From Microbacterium sp. (GTDB lineage Bacteria; Actinomycetota; Actinomycetes; Actinomycetales; Microbacteriaceae): DNA of 53,174 nucleotides. The notes under the pieces are model-generated. The model had not been told where the DNA came from, did no database searches, and saw nothing but the letters and a program-made list of their open reading frames with translations. Shown piece after piece: positions 8,763-15,961 of this stretch. Where the stretch lies: NCBI RefSeq assembly GCF_029263575.1, contig NZ_JAJUFV010000003.1, positions 1 through 53,174 on the forward strand. Reading direction: 5' to 3'. Every line of letters starts with the position of its first letter. The stretch's first letter is position 1. The position numbers and the translations under genes are program-made.

Positions 8763-9725
8763 TCAGGCGCTTGCGTAATTGCAGGCGATCGCCGGCAGCT
8801 CCTCCGCCGCCGCAGACAATACCAGGGCGGAGTCTTCCTCGACGAGAGCGAGGTTGACCGCGCCCCCGACCGCCGATCCATTTCCCATGCTCATGGGGAC
8901 GTTCGCGTACGGGTTCGCTGCGTTCCCCGCGCTCCAGATCCTGGGATGATTGCTTCGCCCGTTGCCGTCCACAACGAGAAAGCCCGTACTTGTGCGCTCG
9001 AGCGCGTCGGGAAGGCCGAGATCACGAGGAATCAGAGTCGAACCGGTGAAGACGGCATCCACCGTCGTTGCAACACCGTCGCGCGTCACGATGTCGAGTG
9101 CTCCGTCAGCTCGACGGGAGATGCGTTCGACGGGTTCGGCGTTCACCTGCGTCCCGCGCGCCTTCATGCGCTCAATCGCGGTCTCGTCGACGGCACCGGC
9201 ATCGGCGATGAATGCCGTGAGGGTCGATGTCCACTGTCGCAGCAGTTCCGCTTGGAAGAGTCCCATCAGCGCCGTGGCGATGACCGCGATCCGCTTATCC
9301 CTCACCTCCCACCCGTGGCAGTACGGGCAGTGCAGGATTCGAGAGCCCCACAGCTGGGCCAACCCGTCGATCGGAGCCAGCTCGTCTACCGCACCGGTGG
9401 CGTTGATGAGCGTGCGCGTGGCGTAGCTTCCCGCATCCGTCTGGACGCGCAGACGGTCACCGTCGTCGTCGACGCGTGTCGTCGACGACGTGACGAACGT
9501 GACGTCGTACTGGGCAAGCTCGAGCCGTCCACGCCGCCGGAGCTCGTCGGGTGCGGCCCCATCGAAGCCGACCACTGCGTGCATGTGCTGCGTGAACCGA
9601 TTTCGGGGACTCTCATCGTCGACGATCAGGATTCGGCGGCGTGCACGGCCGAGCATCATCGCCGCGCTGAGACCGGCGGGGCCGCCACCGATGATGGTGC
9701 TGTCGTAGAGGTCATTCGCTGTCAT
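8763..9725 (-). CDS. Thioredoxin-reductase-like NAD(P)/FAD oxidoreductase
   Basis: Flavoprotein of 320 residues, the usual length for low-molecular-weight thioredoxin reductase relatives. The FAD-binding motif GGGPAGLSA is at 13-21, the redox-active pair C133-P-Y-C136 occurs in LHCPYCHGWE, and the C-terminal FAD motif reads IWSAGNA. The HCPYCHG form, rather than the CATC of true TrxB, is typical of the actinobacterial subgroup often linked to small regulators, so it may reduce something other than thioredoxin. It is downstream of the XRE/cupin regulator gene on the same strand (84-base gap), and a perfect palindrome lies in that gap. The ATG at 9725 has GGAG closely upstream. Confidence 0.88.
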   Translation of the reverse strand: MTANDLYDSTIIGGGPAGLSAAMMLGRARRRILIVDDESPRNRFTQHMHAVVGFDGAAPDELRRRGRLELAQYDVTFVTSSTTRVDDDGDRLRVQTDAGSYATRTLINATGAVDELAPIDGLAQLWGSRILHCPYCHGWEVRDKRIAVIATALMGLFQAELLRQWTSTLTAFIADAGAVDETAIERMKARGTQVNAEPVERISRRADGALDIVTRDGVATTVDAVFTGSTLIPRDLGLPDALERTSTGFLVVDGNGRSNHPRIWSAGNAANPYANVPMSMGNGSAVGGAVNLALVEEDSALVLSAAAEELPAIACNYASA

Positions 9726-9767
9726 CGCTCCATCGTCTGCGGGTCTCCTGCGGAGGACCTAGCGAGG

Positions 9768-9781
9768 TTGCAGATCTGCAA
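9768..9781. promoter_or_regulatory. Perfect 14-bp palindrome, candidate operator of the XRE regulator
   Basis: TTGCAGATCTGCAA is a perfect palindrome located 43 bases upstream of the flavoprotein start codon, overlapping the likely promoter (minus-strand -10-like TAGGTC just downstream). The half-site TTGCAGAT recurs at 10401-10408 in front of the XRE gene and nowhere else I noticed in the intergenic regions, which suits a self-regulating XRE-cupin protein. Confidence 0.55.
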
Positions 9782-9809
9782 ATTCTGATCCTCAGCGACA
9801 GGGGCGTCG

Positions 9810-10379
9810 TCAGATATCAGTGAGGTGGACGCGTCCGCCGTGCCTGCCGTAGATGGCGATGATCTCCGCCGGAATGTCTTCGCGGGCGTTGCCGATCCAA
9901 TGCGAGGTCTTCGTGTCGAATTCCGCCGCCTCTCCCGCCTTCATATCGGTGACCTGGTCAGCGAGAACGAGTCGCACCTGCCCCGAGAGGACGTAGAACC
10001 ACTCGCGGCCCGAATGCGAATGGAACCGCGCCGGCGGCAGGGCTGAGACCGGCGGATAGATCACCTTGAACGCCTGCAGCTCGCCCCGATCCATCCCCAG
10101 CGGCACGAAGGTCAAGCCCTCTCGCCGAACCGGTCGAAGGTGCACGCGCGGGTCGCCGTGCGCGGGTGCGGCGACGAGTTCGTCCAGCGGCACGCCGTAC
10201 ACGCGCGACAGCGGCAGCAGCTGTTGCAGCGTGGGCGCCACCTGCGAGGTCTCCAAGCGCGAGAGTGTGCTCGCTGTCAGGCCGGTTCGATCCGACAGTT
10301 CCGCCAACGTGTAGCCGAGCGACTTTCGAAACGCGCGCAGTCGGTCGCCGACGGCGTCGAGCACTTCGTCCTCCGACAC
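9810..10379 (-). CDS. XRE family regulator with C-terminal cupin sensor
   Basis: Cytoplasmic repressor-type protein of 189 residues. The HTH_3 domain spans about 12-66 (LRAFRKSLGYTLAELSDRTG, recognition helix TASTLSRLETSQ) and a cupin_2 domain spans about 110-182 (PPARFHSHSGREWFYVLSGQ; EFDTKTSHWIGN), the layout of the PuuR/HipB-cupin class that senses small metabolites or redox state. The GTG start at 10379 has AGAGG 8 bases upstream. It is divergent from the DinB gene and upstream of the flavoprotein gene. The shared TTGCAGAT elements on both sides support control of all three genes; the effector is unknown. Confidence 0.9.
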   Translation of the reverse strand: MSEDEVLDAVGDRLRAFRKSLGYTLAELSDRTGLTASTLSRLETSQVAPTLQQLLPLSRVYGVPLDELVAAPAHGDPRVHLRPVRREGLTFVPLGMDRGELQAFKVIYPPVSALPPARFHSHSGREWFYVLSGQVRLVLADQVTDMKAGEAAEFDTKTSHWIGNAREDIPAEIIAIYGRHGGRVHLTDI

Positions 10380-10400
10380 GGCCGCCTCTTTCGATTCTCA

Positions 10401-10429
10401 TTGCAGATTCGGGATACAGCTTCCAGAAT
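10401..10429 (+). promoter_or_regulatory. Predicted DinB promoter overlapping an XRE half-site
   Basis: TTGCAG (10401-10406) and CAGAAT (10424-10429) are separated by 17 bases and face the DinB gene. The -35 box is part of TTGCAGAT, the half-site of the palindrome at 9768-9781, so binding of the XRE protein would block it. Confidence 0.4.
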
Positions 10430-10456
10430 AGGATGCCGGTGGGTCACGGTGGGCTG

Positions 10457-10948
10457 ATGCACCGCCATACTTCGACTGACTCCGGCTACAGCACGCGCGA
10501 GGATCTCGATGCACGAATCGAGCAGTATCGCGAACTCATCCTGGCTAGCCTCGACGGGCTCACAGAGGCACAGGCCCGCGCGACGTCCGCCCCGGCAACG
10601 CCCTCGCTGCTCGGCGTTGTTCGCCATACCGCGTATGTCGAAGGCGTGTGGTTCGGCGAAGCCATCACCGGCCGGTCGCGCAGCGAACTCGGCCTTCCCG
10701 TTGCCACCGCCAACTCCTGGAAGACCCGCAAGACCGACACAATCGCATCCGTCACCGCGCACTGTCGGGATATTCATGAGCGATCCCGACAGACACTCGC
10801 GCCATTGGCGCTCACCGACGTCGTGCACGGTCGCGGCGCGCGTACGATACTGAGCCTGTACACCCACGTACTCAGCGAGATCGCTTGGAATACCGGACAG
10901 ATCGATGTCTTGCGAACACTCGCACTCTCACGAGGCTCCGCCGATTAG
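10457..10948 (+). CDS. DinB/DUF664 family protein
   Basis: About 163 residues. The sequence matches the DinB-like four-helix-bundle family of actinobacteria (DUF664): an N-terminal helix with EQYRELILASLDGLTEAQAR, the segment SLLGVVRHTAYVEGVWFGEA carrying the first conserved His, and a C-terminal RTILSLYTHVLSEIAWNTGQIDVL carrying another. Such histidines often hold a metal, and some members are mycothiol-, bacillithiol- or glutathione-dependent transferases. The ATG at 10457 is chosen; an in-frame ATG at 10433 would make the mRNA nearly leaderless with the predicted promoter and is equally possible. It is divergent from the XRE regulator. A thiol-linked role would suit the redox flavoprotein nearby, but this is inference. 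Confidence 0.85.
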   Translation: MHRHTSTDSGYSTREDLDARIEQYRELILASLDGLTEAQARATSAPATPSLLGVVRHTAYVEGVWFGEAITGRSRSELGLPVATANSWKTRKTDTIASVTAHCRDIHERSRQTLAPLALTDVVHGRGARTILSLYTHVLSEIAWNTGQIDVLRTLALSRGSAD

Positions 10949-11032
10949 CGCCGGGGCCGGCGGATCGTCTGGGTCATCCCCACAGCGTCGCATGAAGACG
11001 CGCCCACTCTCCAGATCAGACAGCCCGGCTCC

Positions 11033-12169
11033 TCAGCCCACGCCACCACCCAATTCGGCCCGCAACTGCGCTCCGTGCTCCCCCAGTGCGGGCGCACGTC
11101 CCAGCTGCGGGGTCCCGTTGGTGCCGAGTGCCGACCGCGCGACGGCCACGCCGTCGTCGTCGAACACGAGACCGAGCGCGGTGGCCTGCGGGCCGCGCGC
11201 GGCATCTTCCGGCGAGCGCACGCGCGACACGAGGACGCGTGCGGCGCGCAGAAGTTCGGTGATCTCATCGAGCGTGAAGTCGGCCACACGCGCCGCCATG
11301 ATGTCTTCGAGTGCCTCACGCCCGGCCACACGCTGCTGGTTGCGCGCCCAGCGTTCGCCGCCGAGCGCCTCATCGAGCCCGAGGGCAGCGACGAGTCTCG
11401 CGAACATCGCGTCGTTTGTCGCGCCGAGCACGGCATGACCGTCGGATGCTCGGAACGAGCGGTACGGAACGATCGAGGGGTGCGAGCTGCCCCAAGGCTT
11501 CGACGGAGGGCCACCAGCCGAGGTCGCTGCGATCACCGTGCCCAGGGAGCTGATGGCAGTGGCGAACAGCGAGAATTCCAGGCGCCGCCCCTGGCCGGTC
11601 CTGCCGCGCTCGATGAGCGCCGCGAGCACACCGTTGATCATCGACATGCCGGTGGCGATGTCAACCATGGCGACACCCGAACGCACCGGGTCGCCACCCT
11701 CGTAACCGGTCACATGCATGAGCCCCGACTCGGCTTCGACCGTCACCGCGGTGCCGGGCTCAGCAGCCAGCGGACCGTTCTGCGAGAAGCCGCTGATCGA
11801 AGCGTAGACGAGCTTCGGGTAGCGCTCGCGCATGCGGTCGGCACCGATGCCGAGACGGTCGGCGACGCCGGGGCGGAAACTCTCGACCAGCACATCAGCG
11901 GTGCCGATCAGCCGATCGGCGGTGTCCCGGTCTTCCGGGTCGGTCAGATCGAGTGCGATGCTGCGCTTGCCACGGTTGATGGCGTGGAAGTACGCACTCG
12001 CGCCGTGCACGAACGGCGGTCCCCAATGCCGCGTCTCGTCACCGATCTCGGGCTGCTCGACTTTGATGACATCGGCGCCCAGCTCGGCGAGAGTCATCGT
12101 CGCATAAGGTCCGGCAAGCAGTCGCGTGAAGTCGATGACCCGGATGCCGTCAAGGGGGCGGTAAGACAT
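11033..12169 (-). CDS. Class III CoA-transferase (CaiB/BaiF family)
   Basis: Protein of 378 residues moving CoA between carboxylic acids. Visible signatures are the N-terminal RPLDGIRVIDFTRLLAGPYA and the block ELGADVIKVEQPEIGDETR, then DVLVESFRPGVADRLG. The likely catalytic Asp is D170 in SGVAMVDIATG, followed by ERGRTGQGRRLEFSLF. The open frame extends to 12553, but the homology begins at the ATG at 12169. It is the last gene of the putA-paiB-amidohydrolase block (89-base gap). It is distinct from, and shorter than, the paralogous pair at 21290 and 49051, whose C-terminal halves differ. The acid it activates is unknown. Confidence 0.9.
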   Translation of the reverse strand: MSYRPLDGIRVIDFTRLLAGPYATMTLAELGADVIKVEQPEIGDETRHWGPPFVHGASAYFHAINRGKRSIALDLTDPEDRDTADRLIGTADVLVESFRPGVADRLGIGADRMRERYPKLVYASISGFSQNGPLAAEPGTAVTVEAESGLMHVTGYEGGDPVRSGVAMVDIATGMSMINGVLAALIERGRTGQGRRLEFSLFATAISSLGTVIAATSAGGPPSKPWGSSHPSIVPYRSFRASDGHAVLGATNDAMFARLVAALGLDEALGGERWARNQQRVAGREALEDIMAARVADFTLDEITELLRAARVLVSRVRSPEDAARGPQATALGLVFDDDGVAVARSALGTNGTPQLGRAPALGEHGAQLRAELGGGVG

Positions 12170-12258
12170 GGCCCTGACACTATCGGCCGCGCCAGAGGCG
12201 AAGACATGGTCGATACCGACACCGTCCGCGCCGATCAATGGTTTGAACGACCACCCGA

Positions 12259-13845
12259 TCAGCGCACGAACGCCTGCTCCCCGCGAATCCACGTCTCGGC
12301 GACCCGAACGCTCGCGATCTCGTCGGTGGGAACCGTGAACACATCGCGCTCGAGCACGGCGAAGCTTCCGTCGAAGCCCGGCTGCAGCATCCCGACGTTC
12401 TCCAACGGCGAGACCAGCCGGGCTCTGGCGGTGTACAGCAGCATGGCCTGCGCCACGGTGATCGCGGCCTCCGGGCCGAAGTCGATGCCGTTGTAGGTGC
12501 GTCGGCGCACCGCCGCCTCGATCGAGAGCATCACGTCGTCGGCACCGCTCCACGCCGTCGCCGGGCGGTCGGATGAGAGCGACAGCGCCTCGACCCCGTC
12601 ATACAGCCGGGCGATCGGGTACGCGTCGGGCACCTGCTCGGCGCGCAGCGCCTTCTCGTAGCCGTCGTACTCGGCGAAGAAGAACACCGTGTGCGTGGCG
12701 ATGCCGAAGTGCATCCGCGCCTCGTTCAACCGATGCACGTAGTCGTCGGTGACGATCGTGGCGTGCTCGATGCGCACCGACGGGATGCCGTCGAGCCACG
12801 GCTGCATGTCGCCGAAGAGATCGACGACACGATCGAGCGCCCGGTCTCCCATGGCGTGCACAGCGAGCTGCACGCCGTTGCGGCGCGCCCACTCCCCCGC
12901 GGCCAGCGCGTCCTCGTCTTCGACGACCCGGAGACCGTGATCGCAGGATTGCGGGTAGGGCTCGTGCACCCAGGCAGTGCGATTCGAGTAGGCGCCGTCG
13001 AGGATGACCTTGACGCCGGCGATCCGCACCTGACCGGCCTTGTCTCCATCAGTGAGCTCGGCAAGCGGGTGCGCCGGGTTCCAGCCAGGGTACAGCGCCA
13101 CGCTGGTGCGCAAGCCGCGTTCGACTGCCGCACGGAACACTTCCAGCGGATCGCTGAGGCGCGTCGAGAGCAGGTCGCAGACAGCGACGATGCCGCGCGA
13201 GGCGAACTCCTCGCCGAGCACCACGACGGCGTCGATCTGCTCGTCGCGGGTGGGCGCGGGAATGAACGCCGTCACGGCGGCGACGGCCGCGATCTCGGTG
13301 AGCACGCCGTTGGGCTGCCCGTTCTCGTCTCGTTCGAAGCGCGCGCCTTCGGGATCGGGGGTCTCTGCGGTGATGCCCGCGATCTCCAGCGCCTTCGAGT
13401 TGCAGACCGCCGAGTGCGCATCGCAGCGCCAGACCAGCACCGGTCGCTCGGTCGAGACGAGGTCGAGGTCTTTCGCCGTCGGCATCCGTCCATCGGGGAA
13501 CTTCGTGTCGTCGAAGCCACGCCCGAGAATCCAGGCATCCGGTGCGACGACGTGCGGAGCGTGCCCCGTCAGCACGGTGACGAGGTCATCGACAGACATC
13601 ACGGCGGGTGGGAAGCACTCCACCGCCGCGGCGGTGCCAGCCATGAGCGCCGGATGCGTGTGGCTGTCGATCAGACCGGGCACCACGGTGCGTCCGCCCA
13701 GGTCGATCGACGATTCGTCCGCGACCTCGGCGGCGTCGCCCACCCAGTCGACGACACCGTCGGCGACGCGGAAAGCTGAGGCGAAGGCCGACTCGGACGC
13801 GCCCGTGAACACCTTGGCGTTCGTGAAAAGCTGCGTGTTCGTCAT
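12259..13845 (-). CDS. Amidohydrolase family protein (YtcJ-like, Amidohydro_3)
   Basis: Metal-dependent hydrolase of 528 residues. Motifs in order are the metal ligands DSHTHP (about residue 60), the long TIM-barrel segment, HAMGDRALDRV (His about 335), IEHATI (about 360) and the late LSSDRPA with the conserved Asp. YtcJ-like enzymes cleave amide or related C-N bonds of N-acylated or lactam compounds; the best-known relatives act on N-formyl or N-substituted amino acids. The start ATG at 13845 shares one base with the stop of the next amidohydrolase gene (TGATG), implying coupled translation. It is one of three such paralogs in this window (also 13845-15311 and 38350-39930). Specificity cannot be read from sequence. 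Confidence 0.9.
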   Translation of the reverse strand: MTNTQLFTNAKVFTGASESAFASAFRVADGVVDWVGDAAEVADESSIDLGGRTVVPGLIDSHTHPALMAGTAAAVECFPPAVMSVDDLVTVLTGHAPHVVAPDAWILGRGFDDTKFPDGRMPTAKDLDLVSTERPVLVWRCDAHSAVCNSKALEIAGITAETPDPEGARFERDENGQPNGVLTEIAAVAAVTAFIPAPTRDEQIDAVVVLGEEFASRGIVAVCDLLSTRLSDPLEVFRAAVERGLRTSVALYPGWNPAHPLAELTDGDKAGQVRIAGVKVILDGAYSNRTAWVHEPYPQSCDHGLRVVEDEDALAAGEWARRNGVQLAVHAMGDRALDRVVDLFGDMQPWLDGIPSVRIEHATIVTDDYVHRLNEARMHFGIATHTVFFFAEYDGYEKALRAEQVPDAYPIARLYDGVEALSLSSDRPATAWSGADDVMLSIEAAVRRRTYNGIDFGPEAAITVAQAMLLYTARARLVSPLENVGMLQPGFDGSFAVLERDVFTVPTDEIASVRVAETWIRGEQAFVR

Positions 13846-15311
13846 CAGATCTCCCGGTGGGTGAAGCGCCCACCCAGCAGGGTCGCCGCAACCGACATCG
13901 TGCGCAGCTCATCGCGATCGCACGCGTACGGATCGCGGTCGACGATCACGAGATCGGCGGGCTGGCCGACCTCGAGCGTGCTGCGAACGGATGCCGCGAG
14001 CGCGACATCGAGCGGAATCTCCTGCTCCGGATGCCAGGGCTCACGATCGCCGCGGCTGCGCGTCGTGGCGGCCGCGAGCGTGATCCACGGGTCGAGCGGT
14101 GAGACCGGCGCATCCGATCCGAGGCGGAGCGTGGCGCCCGCCCGATGGAGCGACCCGAAGGCGAAGGCACGGTCGGTGCGACCCGGCCAGTGGCGATCGG
14201 CGATGTCGCGGTCGTCCATCGCATGCTCGGGCTGAACGCTGGCGACCAGGCCGAGCTCGGCGAACCGGGCGAAGTCGTCTTCACGGACGAGCTGCGCATG
14301 CTCGATCGCACCGTGCATGCCGAGCTCGGCGAACATGTCCAACACCTCGGTGTTGGCTCGGTCGCCGATCGCGTGCACAGCCGCGTCGATGCCGGCGTCG
14401 CGTGCCAGCACGAGGAGGCGGCGCAGCTCGGGGATCGGCACGCTCTCCATGCCGCACGAAAGCTCGTGAGACGGATCCATCCCGGGGTACGGGTCCCAGC
14501 ACCAGGCCGTGCGCGTGTTGAGCGAGCCGTCGACGACGACCTTGAGCGGGCCGAATGTGACCAGCCCGGTGTCGTCGACGGACGCGCCGCTTCGCCAGCC
14601 GTCGTCGATCGCGGCTTCGAGCAGGTCCGGCCACACCGCGACCTCGACCTTCAGCGATCGCACACCGTCGGCCGTGCGCGCCCGCCACTCGGTGACGTTG
14701 TCGGCGTTCTCCAACTCGAGCACGCCGACGACGCCGCGGGCGGCAGCGGCATCGGCCGCTTCGCGGAACGCATCGCTCGGCAACGAAGCAGCCTCGTCGA
14801 ACGCCTGCCGCACATCGCGGAACTCCTCCTCGCGCAGCAGCCCGGTCTCATCCAGTGTGATGCCGAGCCTGTCGGCTGTGACGCTGTTGAGCCACCCGCA
14901 GTGCAGGTCACCGCTCACGAGGATGACGGGCACATCGGGGATCGCCGCATCGATCTCCGCGAGCGTGGCGGGCGCGTCCCACAGAGCATCTCGGAAGCCA
15001 TACCCCATGAAGATGCCCTGGATCGGCGGATGCCCCGCATCGATCGCACGGCGCGTGGCTTCAAGCGTGTCAGCGGCACTGGTCGTCTCGGACAGATCGA
15101 TGCGGCTGCGCCGGATCGCATGCTGCGTCATGTGCACGTGGTTGTCCCAGAAGCCGGGGCCGACGAAGCGTCCCGAGACGTCAATGATCTCGCCCTGCGC
15201 CTCGACCGACCCGGTCGGGCCGATCGCGGCGATCAGGCCGTCCTGGACGACGATGTCGACGGGCTCCTGGCCGTACGGTCGTGCACCACGCAGGGTGAGA
15301 GATTCGGTCAT
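13845..15311 (-). CDS. Amidohydrolase family protein (YtcJ-like, Amidohydro_3)
   Basis: Second metal-dependent amidohydrolase, 488 residues. Metal-binding motif WDNHVHM (near 57), HAIGDRAN (near 313), IEHAQL and LGSDAPVSPLDPW are visible and in the family order. It differs clearly from its neighbour (40 residues shorter, different substrate loops), so the tandem pair is probably not a simple recent duplication. The ATG at 15311 overlaps the PaiB stop by 4 bases (ATGA), and the gene overlaps the next amidohydrolase by one base. The translational chain PaiB - amidohydrolase - amidohydrolase suggests stoichiometric production of a short pathway that uses or releases an amide. Confidence 0.9.
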   Translation of the reverse strand: MTESLTLRGARPYGQEPVDIVVQDGLIAAIGPTGSVEAQGEIIDVSGRFVGPGFWDNHVHMTQHAIRRSRIDLSETTSAADTLEATRRAIDAGHPPIQGIFMGYGFRDALWDAPATLAEIDAAIPDVPVILVSGDLHCGWLNSVTADRLGITLDETGLLREEEFRDVRQAFDEAASLPSDAFREAADAAAARGVVGVLELENADNVTEWRARTADGVRSLKVEVAVWPDLLEAAIDDGWRSGASVDDTGLVTFGPLKVVVDGSLNTRTAWCWDPYPGMDPSHELSCGMESVPIPELRRLLVLARDAGIDAAVHAIGDRANTEVLDMFAELGMHGAIEHAQLVREDDFARFAELGLVASVQPEHAMDDRDIADRHWPGRTDRAFAFGSLHRAGATLRLGSDAPVSPLDPWITLAAATTRSRGDREPWHPEQEIPLDVALAASVRSTLEVGQPADLVIVDRDPYACDRDELRTMSVAATLLGGRFTHREI

Positions 15312-15952
15312 GACTGTGCTCCCGTCGATTCGCTGTTGACCTGGCGCATCCGCTCGGCCAGAGATGGATTCTGGTACGGCCCGGGCGCGTCCAACGCGTC
15401 GACGACCCGACCGATGACCTCGGCGGGCTTGTCCTGACTCATCTTCTCTTTCGCCTCGAACCGCTCGACCCGCATCCGAAAGCCCACCGTGCCGTGCACG
15501 ATGCGCGCCGCGTACTCGGCGTTCTCGAGCGTACGGTTCATCAGGTACGGCTCCGGCAACGGGCTCTCGAAGTGCTCGACCAGCCGCTCGAGCACCTGCA
15601 GGTTCTCGTCATCGGAGAGGATCTCCGGCGTGCCGTACAGGTGCGCGACGGCGAAGTTCCAGGTGGGAACCGCCGGCGACGTCTCGTACCAGCTCGGTGA
15701 CACGTAGCCCTGTGGTCCGTAGATGATGACCATCGCCTCGTGCGATCCGAGCTCGTGCAGCTTCTCGTCGGGTCGGCCGACGTGGCTGAGCAGCACGATG
15801 TCGTCGCTCGTCTCGTCGAGCAGGATCGGATAGTGCGAGGCGACGAGGCCCTTCCCCGGTACGTATCCGACGATGGTCGCCCACGGGTTCTGAGCGATGA
15901 GTTCGCGGATCGTCTCGACGTCGTCGAGCTCGTAGTCGGGGTTGGGCCTCAT
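15308..15952 (-). CDS. PaiB-like FMN-binding protein
   Basis: Protein of 214 residues of the PaiB/FMN-binding split-barrel family: MRPNPDYELDDVETIRELIA, then PWATIVGYVPGKGLVASHYP and the typical signatures YGPQGYVSPSWY and PTWNFAVAHLYG. PaiB of Bacillus subtilis is described as a negative regulator, but the fold is a flavin-binding one and catalytic roles are possible. The ATG at 15952 is 9 bases after the putA stop with GGAG in between. A second PaiB-like gene at 39930 is likewise coupled to an amidohydrolase, pointing to a metabolic partnership rather than plain regulation; that is inference. Confidence 0.88.
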   Translation of the reverse strand: MRPNPDYELDDVETIRELIAQNPWATIVGYVPGKGLVASHYPILLDETSDDIVLLSHVGRPDEKLHELGSHEAMVIIYGPQGYVSPSWYETSPAVPTWNFAVAHLYGTPEILSDDENLQVLERLVEHFESPLPEPYLMNRTLENAEYAARIVHGTVGFRMRVERFEAKEKMSQDKPAEVIGRVVDALDAPGPYQNPSLAERMRQVNSESTGAQS

Positions 15953-15961
15953 TGTCTGCTC

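Noticed and set aside
10949..10962. Hairpin CGCCG-GGGC-CGGCG after the DinB stop as a terminator
   Set aside because: The stem is only 5 bp, such GC-rich repeats are common here by chance, and no T-run follows.
12259..15311. The tandem amidohydrolases as a recent duplication
   Set aside because: Although both are YtcJ-like, they differ in length and in most positions outside the metal-binding motifs, so the split is old.
14145..15437. Long open frames antisense to real genes (for example 14145-15437, 16118-17662, 17759-19546, 38515-39381)
   Set aside because: They mirror the codon-position G+C bias of the gene on the other strand, show no family motif, are rich in Arg/His/Gln/Ala and lack ribosome-binding sites.
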